DNA of 64,000 nt from Prado023 sp963753075 (GTDB lineage: Bacteria > Actinomycetota > Actinomycetes > S36-B12 > CAIYMF01), in contig CAVWAR010000017.1 in assembly GCA_963753075.1 (NCBI GenBank), positions 1,116,001 through 1,180,000 of the forward strand, in the 5' to 3' direction. Positions 52,637-62,047 of the stretch are shown piece by piece. The notes beneath the pieces are model-generated. The model ran no database searches. It was not told the DNA's origin and was given only the letters and a program-made list of their open reading frames with translations. The translations under genes and the position numbers were made by a program. Numbering within the stretch: the stretch's first letter is position 1; every line of letters begins with the position of its first letter.

Positions 52637-54304
52637 TCAGCTGACCAGGGCGTGCAGGGCCTCATCACCGGGACGCACGCGAAGCACTGCGGGGGTCACC
52701 CCGGCCTTGGACGTGATGGCCGTGACCGATCTCTGCTGACGCAGGGTCGCCAGGGAGATCACGGTGCCCGACGCGCCGGCACGCGCGGTGCGCCCCGAGC
52801 GGTGCAGGTACTCCTTGGGCCCGTGTGGGGGGTCGACGTGCAGCACGAGGTCGATGTCATCGACGTGCAGCCCTCGTGCAGCCACGTCGGTGGCCACCAG
52901 GACGTCGATCCGGCCGCGCCGGAAGTCATCCAGCGTGCGGGTCCGCATGCCCTGCTTCATCCCACCGTGAAGAGCTGCCGTGCGGACACCCTGGACCTCG
53001 AGCTGACCGGCCAGACGGTCCGCACCGAGCTGGGTGCGCACGAACGCAACGGTGCGACCGCGGCGCATCGCGATGTCCGCGGTGACAGCGTCCTTGTCCT
53101 TGGGGTGGACCAGCACGACGTGGTGCTCCATCGTGCCCACGGTTGCGGTGGCCGGGTCGGCGTTGTGGACGACGGGGTCGTGCAGGTACTTGCGCACCAG
53201 CCGGTCGACGTCGTGGTCCAGAGTGGCCGAGAAGAGCAGGCCCTGCGCGTCGTCGGGCAGGCGGCTCATGATCGCCTCGATCTCAGGCATGAAGCCCAGG
53301 TCGGCCATGTGATCTGCCTCGTCGAGGACGACGACCTTGATCGCGCCCAGGTCGACCGAACCGCGCTCGGCCAGGTCGACAAGTCGGCCGGGAGTGGCCA
53401 CGACGATGTCGGCACGCTCCAGGCCGCGGATCTGCCGGTCGTAGGAGCTGCCCCCGATGATCAGCTGGGTGCGCATGCCCAGAGTTGCAGCCAGGGGCGC
53501 CAGCGCGTCGACGACCTGCATCGCGAGCTCACGGGTGGGGGCCAGGATCAGCCCGCGGGGCTGGCGCCGCTTCTCCCGAGGTCCACCCAGGATCGTGAGC
53601 ATGGGAAGTCCGAAGGACAGGGTCTTGCCGGAGCCTGTGCGGCCCCGACCCAGGACGTCGCGGCCGGTCAGGGCGGCCGGAACCGTCATCGCCTGGATCG
53701 GCGTGGGATCCGTGATGGCCTGGCTGGCCAGCACGGCGGCAAGCGCCGTCGGGACGCCGAGGTCGACGAACGCATTGGGTCCGGTCAGCGCCGGGACCTG
53801 CGGCGCGCGCATGGGGCGGTCGCTGCGATCACGGCGATCGTTGCGGCCACGACGCTCGTACCGGTCGGAGCGGCCCGGGTGCGGCGGGCGCCCGGAGCGG
53901 GCCGGCCGATCCGGTCGACCGGTCCGGTCTGCACGCGCGGGGGTGCCGCTGCGGTCTGCGCGGGACGCTCCGGCGGGGCGGTCGTCACGGTCGCGCCAGT
54001 CGACATGCGGTCCGCGGGGGGCGCGGTCCGTGCGCGGGGCGCCTCTGCGATCCATGGTCCCGGTGGCCTCGCCGGGCTGGGATTTGGCACCCTTCCAGGA
54101 GCCCGACTGCTGGGCGCCGTTCTTCCAGGAGCCCGACTTCTTGGCCCCCTTCCAGGAGCCCGACTGCTTCGCGCCCTTCCAGGAGATTGACTCCTTTGCA
54201 CCGTTCTTCCAGGAGCCCGACTTGTTGGCCCCCTTCGATGGGGCCGTCGTGGTCGTGCGCGGGCCCGATCGGGGCGCGCGGGATTGCGGGGCGTGCTCAG
54301 CCAC
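52637..54304 (-). CDS. DEAD-box RNA helicase with Trp/Lys-rich N-terminal repeats
   Basis: ATP-dependent RNA helicase, 555 residues. The RecA-like core (about 175-530) has the Q motif TPIQAMTVPA, motif I GRGRTGSGKT, PTRELA, DEADHM, SATLD and HRSGRTARA. Before it come five units like SGSWKGAK (residues 28-74) and an Arg/Asp-rich disordered region (85-170), both probably RNA binding. The GTG at 54304 follows AGAAGGA; the frame is open upstream without similarity. Likely a cold-shock or ribosome-assembly helicase, by analogy. Confidence 0.92.
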   Translation of the reverse strand: MAEHAPQSRAPRSGPRTTTTAPSKGANKSGSWKNGAKESISWKGAKQSGSWKGAKKSGSWKNGAQQSGSWKGAKSQPGEATGTMDRRGAPRTDRAPRGPHVDWRDRDDRPAGASRADRSGTPARADRTGRPDRPARSGRPPHPGRSDRYERRGRNDRRDRSDRPMRAPQVPALTGPNAFVDLGVPTALAAVLASQAITDPTPIQAMTVPAALTGRDVLGRGRTGSGKTLSFGLPMLTILGGPREKRRQPRGLILAPTRELAMQVVDALAPLAATLGMRTQLIIGGSSYDRQIRGLERADIVVATPGRLVDLAERGSVDLGAIKVVVLDEADHMADLGFMPEIEAIMSRLPDDAQGLLFSATLDHDVDRLVRKYLHDPVVHNADPATATVGTMEHHVVLVHPKDKDAVTADIAMRRGRTVAFVRTQLGADRLAGQLEVQGVRTAALHGGMKQGMRTRTLDDFRRGRIDVLVATDVAARGLHVDDIDLVLHVDPPHGPKEYLHRSGRTARAGASGTVISLATLRQQRSVTAITSKAGVTPAVLRVRPGDEALHALVS

Positions 54305-54524
54305 GGTGTTCCTTCTCATTTCAGGGCGTGTCGTCTTCAACGCGTCTGAAATGACCGCCACAGGGCCAACTGAGGAAACGTTGCTCAACGAAATCGGCAA
54401 GATGCCGGGTGCCCAGCCTACCTACCCCTGGGTCCAACCACCCAAACGCGATGTCGGCGGGGATCTGGGCGGCGAGCTCGGTCGCGGTCTCGGGCGCGTT
54501 CTGCACACCCGTGGCAGGTCGGTC

Positions 54525-54530
54525 TACCCT
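54525..54530 (+). promoter_or_regulatory. -10 element of the leaderless oxidoreductase gene
   Basis: TACCCT ends 6 nt before the ATG at 54537. Confidence 0.5.
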
Positions 54531-54536
54531 CGCCAG

Positions 54537-55466
54537 ATGCGTGCTGCCGTCATCGGGACCGGATGGGGCGCGGTCCATGTCGCGGCACTGCGCGAGGCTG
54601 GGGTCGAGGTGGTTGCCCTCGTGGGGCGGGACCCGCACCGAACCGGCGATGCAGCCCGCCGGATGGGGGTCGGGCAGGCCCTCGGCGATGTCGCCTCGCT
54701 CGAGGACCTCAACCTGGACCTCATCACCGTCGCGACCCCGGCCGACACCCACGCAGATGTGATCCGCCAACTGCCGGACATCCCCGTGCTGTGTGAGAAG
54801 CCGGCGGTCGGGTTGGCCACCCTGACCGGGCAACCCGCCGACCGCTCGGCGCCGGTCTGGGTGAACTACGCCTTCGCCTTCCTGGAGGTGGCCACGCAGG
54901 CAGCGACGCATCTGGCTGGGATCGGGGCAATCACGTCCGTCGACATCGTCTCGGGACACGACCTGCCTGACGCTGGCTTCCCCGAGGAGCAGATGTTCCT
55001 GGAGGTGGCCGCGCACCCGTGGTCCTGGGTGGTCGCCCTGCTCGGAGCGCCGGATCCACAGGCTCGGCGACTCACCGCACCCGAGGGGGAAGTCGCGCTT
55101 CGGACGGTCTGCGCAGCGGTGCCGGTCACGGTGGCCAGCGTCCATCGACCGGGGCTGACCGGGCTGAGCCACTCGGTGGATATCCGCGGCTCGGATGGTG
55201 CGATCTCGCTGGCCGGCACCTATCGCGTCGGCCACGAGTGGCAGTTCGACCCCCCACTGATCATCCGGCCCGACGGATCGCGCGTGCGCCTCGGTGCGCC
55301 ACAGGCCGGCTCCGGCGATCCCTGGTACCGCGCCAACGCCCGGGCCATCGCGACCGTCGTCGCGGCCGTAGGCGGAAAGCCCGCCTGTCCGATGCTGTTC
55401 GACTGGGATCGCGCGCTGGCGATGGATAGAGCAGCCCAGGCCGGACTCGTGCCGCCTGGCGGGTGA
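54537..55466 (+). CDS. Gfo/Idh/MocA-family oxidoreductase
   Basis: 309-residue NAD(P)-dependent dehydrogenase. The Rossmann start RAAVIGTGWGAVHVAAL and the family EKP motif (VLCEKPAVGL, about residue 88) are clear. The middle resembles the substrate domain with HDLPDAGFPEEQMFLEVAAHPWSW. Substrate unknown; the family handles sugars, inositols and bile pigments. ATG at 54537, probably leaderless. Divergent from the helicase. Confidence 0.88.
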   Translation: MRAAVIGTGWGAVHVAALREAGVEVVALVGRDPHRTGDAARRMGVGQALGDVASLEDLNLDLITVATPADTHADVIRQLPDIPVLCEKPAVGLATLTGQPADRSAPVWVNYAFAFLEVATQAATHLAGIGAITSVDIVSGHDLPDAGFPEEQMFLEVAAHPWSWVVALLGAPDPQARRLTAPEGEVALRTVCAAVPVTVASVHRPGLTGLSHSVDIRGSDGAISLAGTYRVGHEWQFDPPLIIRPDGSRVRLGAPQAGSGDPWYRANARAIATVVAAVGGKPACPMLFDWDRALAMDRAAQAGLVPPGG

Positions 55467-55510
55467 ACCAGAGCCGGCGGCACCGGGGGGGTACCTGGCG
55501 ATAGCCGAGC

Positions 55511-56146
55511 TCAGCCGACGTCCACGTGGACGTGGTCGAGGTGCCGGTTGACCGGGTTGTCCGGATCCGACCCGGAGAACCGGTACTCCCGCCAGCCCTG
55601 GAAGGACCGGCGCGCGGTCCAGATCCGGTCGCTGTAGATGACCGTGCGGATGCCCAGGCGTGCAGCGTTGGCCACTGACCAGTTCGCCAGCCGCCAGCCG
55701 GCCTCCTGCTGGTCGGCGTCGCGGTAGGGCCGGAAGAAGAAGTCGATCGCCCGACCCATCGAGTGCTCGCCCCGTGCGCTGCGACCGGGCAGCACAGGGG
55801 CCACACCGAATCCACCATCGGGCACGTCGCCGAACTCCTCGCGAACCTCGTCGCGCACCTGCGAAGCTCGCGGGGTCAGCCCCAGCGGAGCCTCCTTGGG
55901 AGTGTCCGAGACTCCGACTGCGCCGACCCGGCAGGACACCGCGGGCCCGGCGCCGAGCGCACGAGTCAGGCGGCGGCCAGCCGAGTCGACCCGGGCAGCG
56001 GCTTCCTCCGGAGTTCCCTCGAACAGCACCTCACCGGAGGGGCCTGCGATCGTGCAGGCGGGCTGCCAGGGCAGCGCGGATCCTCGACCCAGGGTGAGGG
56101 CGAGGAGGGCTCCGACCACGAGGGCGGTAGCGACGAGAAAGCGCAC
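55511..56146 (-). CDS. Secreted M15-like peptidase
   Basis: A 211-residue exported protein with an N-terminal hydrophobic segment (FLVATALVVGALLALTLG). Its C-terminal half (about 100-210) has HSMGRAIDF and the closing DHVHVD, the zinc His/Asp/His pattern of VanY/D,D-carboxypeptidase-like M15 proteins. Likely trims peptidoglycan stem peptides, but a purely structural role is possible. GTG at 56146 lies 6 nt from a TAGCCT -10. Confidence 0.78.
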   Translation of the reverse strand: MRFLVATALVVGALLALTLGRGSALPWQPACTIAGPSGEVLFEGTPEEAAARVDSAGRRLTRALGAGPAVSCRVGAVGVSDTPKEAPLGLTPRASQVRDEVREEFGDVPDGGFGVAPVLPGRSARGEHSMGRAIDFFFRPYRDADQQEAGWRLANWSVANAARLGIRTVIYSDRIWTARRSFQGWREYRFSGSDPDNPVNRHLDHVHVDVG

Positions 56147-56152
56147 ATGACA

Positions 56153-56158
56153 AGGCTA
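56153..56158 (-). promoter_or_regulatory. -10 element of the leaderless M15-like gene
   Basis: TAGCCT on the minus strand, 6 nt before the GTG at 56146. Confidence 0.5.
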
Positions 56159-56221
56159 GGCGAACTCCCGGAAGCCTGCTGGCAGCCCTGAAGGACCGTC
56201 ACGATGCCGAGTGCCTGCGGG

Positions 56222-56926
56222 TCACGCCTCAGACAGTTCGATCCGCACGGCCAGGATCCGGTCGGGCATGCCGGCCAGGACGGCTGCGTCCGGTGCTCCG
56301 ACCGCGACGTGGCCTCCGACCGGAAGCCCGGACACGCGCGGACCGAAGCGGCCGACCGCAGCGGCCAGGAGCTCCCGGTCGCCACCGGTGGCCAGGAACT
56401 GCAGCCCGCGGCGGGAACCAAGGATCCGATCCGCACTCGCTGCCGCCGCTGCCACGATCTCGTCGGCCTGGTTCGCGCGCCGGCGGGCGTAGCGCTGCTG
56501 TGACCAGCCACCCGCGGCCGTCCTGCCGTGGATGTGCCGGGTGCTCACCTTGCGCTCGACCAGCGTGGGACCCTCGAACGCCCCCACCGCGTAGCCGGCC
56601 CGTCGTAGCAGCACCACTCCGTAGGAGGGCTGCGCGCCGGCCAGCTCGGCGGCATCGAACGCGGCGCCAGGCTTGGCGTCGAGCCACGGCGGTGGGACCA
56701 CGTGCGCGTGTGAGCCGTCCTCGGCCACCACGTCCCAGCCCCCGGTGCCCCCTGAGGGACCTTCCGGTGGACCCTCCGCTTGGCTCGCCGCCGCGCCCTC
56801 GGATGGACCCTCGGATGTGCCCCCGAATGGCTGCGCCTCCCACGGCCCGTGCCGGGTCGCGAAGCCCACCAGCCAGCGTGGGAGCCGACGCATCGGGACG
56901 TCGATGGAGCGTCCGGCCTCAGCCAC
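56222..56926 (-). CDS. Actinobacterial Vms1-like release factor (acVLRF1-type peptidyl-tRNA hydrolase)
   Basis: 234 residues with the eRF1-like domain characteristic of VLRF1 proteins: RHIHGRTAAGGWSQQRYARRRANQ (about 138-162), whose GGxxQ-like loop carries the Gln used to release peptides from tRNA on stalled ribosomes. A Pro/Gly/Glu-rich stretch (about 40-65) is low complexity. The GTG overlaps the TetR stop by 8 bp. Function is inferred from the family. Confidence 0.87.
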   Translation of the reverse strand: MAEAGRSIDVPMRRLPRWLVGFATRHGPWEAQPFGGTSEGPSEGAAASQAEGPPEGPSGGTGGWDVVAEDGSHAHVVPPPWLDAKPGAAFDAAELAGAQPSYGVVLLRRAGYAVGAFEGPTLVERKVSTRHIHGRTAAGGWSQQRYARRRANQADEIVAAAAASADRILGSRRGLQFLATGGDRELLAAAVGRFGPRVSGLPVGGHVAVGAPDAAVLAGMPDRILAVRIELSEA

Positions 56927-57512
56927 GGGTCGACAGGACTCCGGGCACGGAAGCGAACCGGGTGGCGCGCTCGAGATCGGCCAGCAGGCCCTCGACCAGC
57001 AGCTCTACGACTGTCTCGCGGGCGACCGGCGAGGTTGTCGCGGCCAGCGCCACCTCCTCGAGGGAGCCCAGCCAGCCACGCACGGCCAGTTGGGTGACCT
57101 CGTCTCGCACCGGCCAGTCGGCGGCGTCGAGCCACCGGATGACGTGGCTGGCGCGCACCTCGTCGAGGACGGCCAGCACCTTGGGATCGCCACCGGACGC
57201 ACCCCGCACGAGCGCGACATATGCCCCGCGCTTTCGCTGGACGAACTTCAGGAAGGCCGTCACCATCATGCGCAGCCGCGTGTGGACATCGGTGTCCGGA
57301 TCTCGGGGCACCGCGTCCATGAGCCGGGCACCGGCGCTGGAGACGACTGCTGCGAAGTAGTCACCCTTGGACGGGAAGTAGTGGAAGACCAGGGTCCGGG
57401 AGACCCCAGCTTCAGCCGCCACCTCGTCCATGGCCAACTCGTGGATGGAGCGCGTGGCCAGCAGGTCCAGCCCGATGTCGACCAGCTGCTGGCGACGATC
57501 CTGGGCAGACAT
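56919..57512 (-). CDS. TetR-family transcriptional regulator
   Basis: 197 residues. N-terminal helix-turn-helix: LAMDEVAAEAGVSRTLVFHYFPSKGDYF (about 26-53). The C-terminal ligand domain has no known match that I can name. ATG at 57512 lies directly beside a large nested palindrome (57514-57563), probably its own operator or a terminator of the fad gene. Close to fatty-acid oxidation genes, so an acyl-CoA-responsive regulator is plausible. Overlaps the VLRF1 gene. Confidence 0.86.
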   Translation of the reverse strand: MSAQDRRQQLVDIGLDLLATRSIHELAMDEVAAEAGVSRTLVFHYFPSKGDYFAAVVSSAGARLMDAVPRDPDTDVHTRLRMMVTAFLKFVQRKRGAYVALVRGASGGDPKVLAVLDEVRASHVIRWLDAADWPVRDEVTQLAVRGWLGSLEEVALAATTSPVARETVVELLVEGLLADLERATRFASVPGVLSTRG

Positions 57513-57513
57513 G

Positions 57514-57563
57514 CGCGGTGGCCCCGGAACGGGCCTCATATGAGGCGCTCCGGGGCCACCGCG
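57514..57563 (-). promoter_or_regulatory. Nested palindrome between fadB-like gene and tetR
   Basis: Outer arms of 15 bp (CGCGGTGGCCCCGGA at 57514-57528 with its complement at 57549-57563) enclose a perfect 14-nt palindrome GCCTCAT-ATGAGGC (57533-57546). The outer stem could end the fadB transcript. The inner symmetric site is the size of a TetR operator. It starts 1 nt from the TetR ATG. Confidence 0.65.
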
Positions 57564-57568
57564 GGCAT

Positions 57569-59740
57569 TCACTTGTAGGTGCCGCCGGAATCGGCCATCG
57601 CCACCACTGACGCCGGCGGGGTGAACCGCTCGCCGTACTGTTCGGCCAGCTCGTTGGCGCGGGCGACGAAGGCCTTGGGGCCCTCACCGGCGTAGGTGTT
57701 CACGAACTGCAGCACGCCACCGGTCCACGCCGGGAAGCCGATGCCGAAGATCGAGCCGATGTTCGCGTCCGGCACGGTGCGCAGGACGTTCTCGTCGAGG
57801 CACTTGATGCTCTCGATCACCTCGATGAAGAGCATGCGCTCCTGGAGATCCGTGAAGGGGACGTCCAGGTTGTCGCCACCGAAGGAATCGCCCAGCCCGG
57901 CCCACAGGCCCTGCTTCTTACCGCCGACGTAGTCGTAGAAGCCAGCGCCGGCGGCGCGGCCACCACGATCGTGCTCGGTGACCATCTTCTCGATGACCGC
58001 GTAGCCCGGGTGCGCCGCGAAGGAGGTGCCCTCGGCCTCGGCGGCCGCGCGGGCCTCCTTGGCGATCTTGGCACCGAGCGTCAGGCTGACCTCGTCGGTC
58101 AGCGCGAGCGGACCGACCGGATAGCCGGCCTGCAGCGCCGCCTGCTCGACGCTGTTGGCCGGCACGCCCTCGCCGACCAGCGCTGCAGCCTCGGCCACGA
58201 CCGTGCCGATCACCCGGCTGGTGAAGAAGCCGCGGCTGTCGTTGACCACGATCGGCAGCTTGCGGATCTGGACGGCGACGTCGATGGCCTTGGCCAGCGC
58301 CTCGTCCGAGGTCTTCTTGCCGACCACGATCTCGAGCAGCTTCATCTTGTCCACGGGCGAGAAGAAGTGCAGCCCGATGAAGTCCTCGGGCCGGTCCACT
58401 CCCTCAGCCAGGCCGGTGACCGGCAGGGAGGAGGTGTTGGAGCCCAGCAGCGCATCCGGCGGCCAGCAGCGGCACGACCTCGGAGTAGACCGACTTCTTC
58501 AGTGCCGGGTCCTCGAACACGGCCTCGATCATGAGGTCAGCGCCCTTGGCATCGGCCATGTCCTGCGTCGGCAGGATCCGGGCCAGGATCTCGTCGCGCG
58601 CCTCGGCGGTCATCTTGCCCCGGGTGACGGCCTTGTCCAGGATGCCCTGCGAGTAGGCCTTGCCCTTCTCCGCGGCAGCGAGGTTCATGTCCTTGAGCAC
58701 GACCTCCATGCCGGCCCGGGCGCACTCGTAGGCGATGCCCGCGCCCATCATGCCGGCACCGAGCACGACCACCTTCTGGGCGGTGTACTTCGGGATGTCC
58801 TTCGGCCGGTCGCCGCCCTTGCTGATGTGCTGCATGTCGAAGAAGAAGGCTTGGATCATGTTCTTGCTGACCGGGCCGGTGGCGAGGTTCACGAAGTACT
58901 GCGTCTCGATCTTCTCGGCGGAGCCGAAGTCGACCTGAGCACCCTCCACGGCCGCGGCCATGATGTGGTGCGGGGCCGGCATCGGGGCGCCCTTGAGCTG
59001 CTTGCGCAGGTTCGCCGGGAAGGCCGGCAGGTTCGCCGCGAACGCCGGGGTCATCGGGGTGCCACCGGGGATCTTGTACCCCTTGACGTCCCAGGGCTGC
59101 ACGGCCTCGAGGTTTGACAGCGCCCACGTCTTGGCCGAGTGCAACAGCTCCTCGGGGGTGCTGACGAGCTCATCGACCACGCCGTTGGCCAGCGCGTCCT
59201 TGGGCTTGCGCAGCTGCCCCTGGAGCAAGTGGTTCATCAGCGCGGTCTGGATGCCGAACATCCGCACCGTGCGCACGACACCTCCGCCACCGGGCAGCAG
59301 GCCGAGGGTGACCTCGGGCAGGCCGATCTGCGAGCCCTTGACGTCCAGGGCCACGCGGTGGTGGCAGGCCAGGGCGATCTCGAGTCCGCCGCCGAGAGCG
59401 GCTCCGTTGATCGCCGCGACGACCGGGCGACCCAGGGTTTCCAGGCGCCGCAACAGCGACTTCATGACGTTGACCATGCTCGGTCCACTGCTCGGCGTCT
59501 GCCGGGGTGGCCTGGCTCAGGTCGTCCAGGTCGCCGCCGGCGAAGAAGGTCTTCTTCGCCGAGGTGATCACGACGCCGTTGATCTTGTCCTTCTCGGCCT
59601 CGAGTCGGTCGACCGTGGTCGCGAAGCGAGCCGAGGAACAGCTCGTTCATAGTGTTGGCGCCCTGGGTCGGGTCGTCCATCGTCAAGGTGACGATTCCGG
59701 CCTCGTCCATCTCCCAGCCGAACATGTTGATGTCAGTCAT
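57569..59740 (-). pseudogene. fadB: Fatty-acid oxidation complex alpha subunit (fadB/fadJ type), three frameshifts
   Basis: Multifunctional enoyl-CoA hydratase / 3-hydroxyacyl-CoA dehydrogenase. Reading starts MTDINMFGWEMDEAG, then shifts near 59626 (into ATTVDRLEAEKDKINGVVITS), near 59478 (into MVNVMKSLLRRLETLGRPVV) and near 58456 (into DALLGSNTSSLPVTG). At each point removing one base restores the family sequence, giving about 722 residues. Hydratase motifs: FFAGGDL, GAALGGGLEIALACHHR. Dehydrogenase: VVLGAGMMGAGIAY and FIGLHFFSPVDKMKLLEIV. Read without correction it is three fragments (57569-58399, 58404-59477, 59462-59740). Either real decay or assembly indels. Thiolase partner upstream is intact. 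Confidence 0.88.
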
Positions 59741-59770
59741 GTGTGATGCCTTCCTAGTCCGGTTGGGGTC

Positions 59771-60985
59771 TCAGAGCCGCTCGATGATGGTGGCCACGCC
59801 CATGCCGCCGCCGATGCACAGGGTGATCAGGCCGTAGCGGCCGCCCGTGCGCTCGAGCTCGTCGAGGCAGGTGCCCAGGATCATGGCTCCGGTCGCACCC
59901 AGCGGGTGGCCCAGCGCGATGGCGCCACCGTTGACGTTGACCTTCGCCGGGTCCACATCGAGATCCTTGATCCACTTGAGGACCACGGCCGCGAAGGCCT
60001 CGTTGACCTCGAAGACGTCGATGTCGTCAATGGTCAGGCCAGCGGTCTTGAGGACCTTCTCCGTGGCCGGCACCGGGCCGGTCAGCATGATCGTGGGCTC
60101 GGTGCCGACGACCGCCGAGGCAACCACACGACCCTTCGGGGTCATGCCGGCCTCGCGCCCGATCCGCTCAGAGGCGATCAGGACCATGGCAGCGCCGTCG
60201 ACGATGCCCGAGGAGTTGCCCCCGGTGTGGACGTGGTTGATGTTCTCGACCCAGTGGTACTTCTGCAGGGCCACGGCGTCGAAGCCGCCCATCTCGCCCA
60301 TCCCGGCGAAGGAGGGCTTCAGCTTGCCGAGCCCCTCCACGGTCGTGCCGGGCCGCATGTGCTCGTCGTGGTCGAGCAGCACCACACCGTTGCGGTCCTT
60401 CATGGGGACGATGGACCTGGCGAACCGACCGTCGGCCCACGCTGCCTCAGCGCGATCCTGGGACTGCACCGCATACGCGTCGACATCGTCGCGCGAGAAG
60501 CCCTCGACCGTGGCAATGAGGTCGGCGCTGATGCCCTGGGGCACGAAGTACGTGTCGTACGCGGTCTCCGGGTCCATCGCCCAGGCTCCGCCGTCCATGC
60601 CCATGGGCACGCGGCTCATGGCCTCCACGCCACCGGCGATCGCGAGGGACTCCCAGCCCGAGCGGATCTTGGCCGCAGTGAGGTTGACCGCCTCCAGTGC
60701 GGACGCGCAGAACCTGTTGATGGTGACGCCGGCGCCGGCGGCATCCGGCAGGCCCGATGCGATCGCGGCGGTGCGGGCGATGTTCGCGCCCTGATCACCG
60801 ACAGGGGTGACGCAGCCGACGACGATGTCCTCGACCAGCAGGGGGTCCAGCCCCGGGTTCCGATCCAGGATCTCGTGGATCAGGTCGGTCAGCATCGTGA
60901 CCGGCTTGGTCCCGTGCAGGGCGCCGTTCTTGGCCTTGCCGCGCGGGGTGCGAATCGCCTCGTAGATGTATGCCTCGGAAATCAC
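59771..60985 (-). CDS. fadA: Acetyl-CoA C-acyltransferase (thiolase)
   Basis: Cleaves 3-ketoacyl-CoA with CoA at the end of each beta-oxidation round. 404 residues from GTG 60985 (VISEAYIYEAIRTPRGK). The nucleophile Cys is in NRFCASALEA. The second motif is GGAIALGHPLGATGA and the third LCIGGGMGVA. GGAG lies upstream. It directly precedes the fadB-like gene, forming the usual fadA-fadB pair. Confidence 0.94.
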   Translation of the reverse strand: MISEAYIYEAIRTPRGKAKNGALHGTKPVTMLTDLIHEILDRNPGLDPLLVEDIVVGCVTPVGDQGANIARTAAIASGLPDAAGAGVTINRFCASALEAVNLTAAKIRSGWESLAIAGGVEAMSRVPMGMDGGAWAMDPETAYDTYFVPQGISADLIATVEGFSRDDVDAYAVQSQDRAEAAWADGRFARSIVPMKDRNGVVLLDHDEHMRPGTTVEGLGKLKPSFAGMGEMGGFDAVALQKYHWVENINHVHTGGNSSGIVDGAAMVLIASERIGREAGMTPKGRVVASAVVGTEPTIMLTGPVPATEKVLKTAGLTIDDIDVFEVNEAFAAVVLKWIKDLDVDPAKVNVNGGAIALGHPLGATGAMILGTCLDELERTGGRYGLITLCIGGGMGVATIIERL

Positions 60986-61075
60986 GCCTGCATCGTCTCC
61001 TCGTTGCTGTCGTGGTGATGCCCAACGGATCACCCATCACGTGGCCGATCCGGCCTATTGAGCAAGTGTCAACAG

Positions 61076-61104
61076 ACTACTACCCGCCAGTAACTTGTTG
61101 TCAA
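61076..61104 (-). promoter_or_regulatory. Promoter of the fadA-fadB operon
   Basis: TTGACA (61099-61104) followed at 16-17 nt by TAGTAGT on the minus strand. A second TTGACA at 61067-61072 lies just downstream without a clear -10. About 80 nt of leader precede fadA. Confidence 0.5.
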
Positions 61105-61173
61105 GGGGGGCCCCTTGATCGCCTGGCACCCGCGCGGGTCGCTGTCCCCCACGCGCTGGGCTCCCCCTCCGAC

Positions 61174-61179
61174 TAGCCT
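61174..61179 (+). promoter_or_regulatory. -10 element of the HAD phosphatase gene
   Basis: TAGCCT, about 29 nt before the ATG at 61208. Unlike the leaderless cases, a GGAAGGG ribosome site lies between. Confidence 0.45.
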
Positions 61180-61207
61180 GATGGGCACACCTTCGGAAGG
61201 GATGGAC

Positions 61208-62047
61208 ATGGGTCGGCTCAGCGTGATCTCGGACATGGATGGGGTCATCTACCGGGGCAAGGAGCTCATCCCCGGCGCCCAGGACTTCGTCGCCCACATG
61301 CGCGCCAACGACATCCCCTTCCTGTTCCTCACCAACAACTCCGAGCAGACCCCCCTGGACCTCAAGCGCAAGCTCGAGGGGATGGGAATCCACGGGCTGA
61401 CCGAGGCCAACTTCATCACCGCGGCGATCGCCACGGCACAGTTCCTGCACGCACAGCGACCGCACTCGACGGCCTATGTCGTCGGCGGCAGCGGCCTGAC
61501 CGCCGAGCTCTACAAGGTCGGCTACTCGATCACCGAGAGCCATCCGGAGTACGTCGTCGTCGGCAAGACCGCGAACTTCACGTTCGCCACGATGCGCAAG
61601 GCCGCGCAGCTCATCGACGGTGGCGCCCGGTTCATCGGCACCAACCCCGACCTGATCGACCCGGTGGAGGGCGGGACCGAGCCGGCTGCGGGGGCGATCC
61701 TGGCCTCGATCGAGGCGGCCACCGGCAGGAAGGCCTACATCGTCGGCAAGCCGAACTCCCTGATGATGATCTACGCCCGGCAGATGCTCGGTGCGCACGC
61801 GGAGGACTGCGTGATGATCGGCGACCGGATGGACACCGACATCGTGGGTGGGCTCGAGGCCGGGATGAGCACCGCGCTGGTGCTTTCCGGGGTGTCGGAC
61901 CGGGAGACGGTCGAGCACTTCCCCTACCGACCGGACCACGTGTTCGACTCGGTCGCCTCGATCGACTGGGACGCACTGGCCGGCGGCCTGGATCCGGATC
62001 CCGAGCCGGAGAGTGCGACCAGCTCGGACCCGAGGGCTGCCGAGTGA
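61208..62047 (+). CDS. HAD-superfamily phosphatase, NagD/AraL type
   Basis: 279 residues of the class IIA HAD family. Nucleophile DMDGVIYRG (residues 9-17), LTNNSEQTP, the PNSLMM lysine region (VGKPNS) and MIGDRMDTDI are all present. The family dephosphorylates small phosphates including glycerol phosphate and phosphoglycolate. GGAAGGG precedes the ATG at 61208; an in-frame ATG at 61202 is less well spaced. Its stop overlaps the next start (GTGA), so the phosphatase and dehydrogenase are a unit. Confidence 0.88.
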   Translation: MGRLSVISDMDGVIYRGKELIPGAQDFVAHMRANDIPFLFLTNNSEQTPLDLKRKLEGMGIHGLTEANFITAAIATAQFLHAQRPHSTAYVVGGSGLTAELYKVGYSITESHPEYVVVGKTANFTFATMRKAAQLIDGGARFIGTNPDLIDPVEGGTEPAAGAILASIEAATGRKAYIVGKPNSLMMIYARQMLGAHAEDCVMIGDRMDTDIVGGLEAGMSTALVLSGVSDRETVEHFPYRPDHVFDSVASIDWDALAGGLDPDPEPESATSSDPRAAE

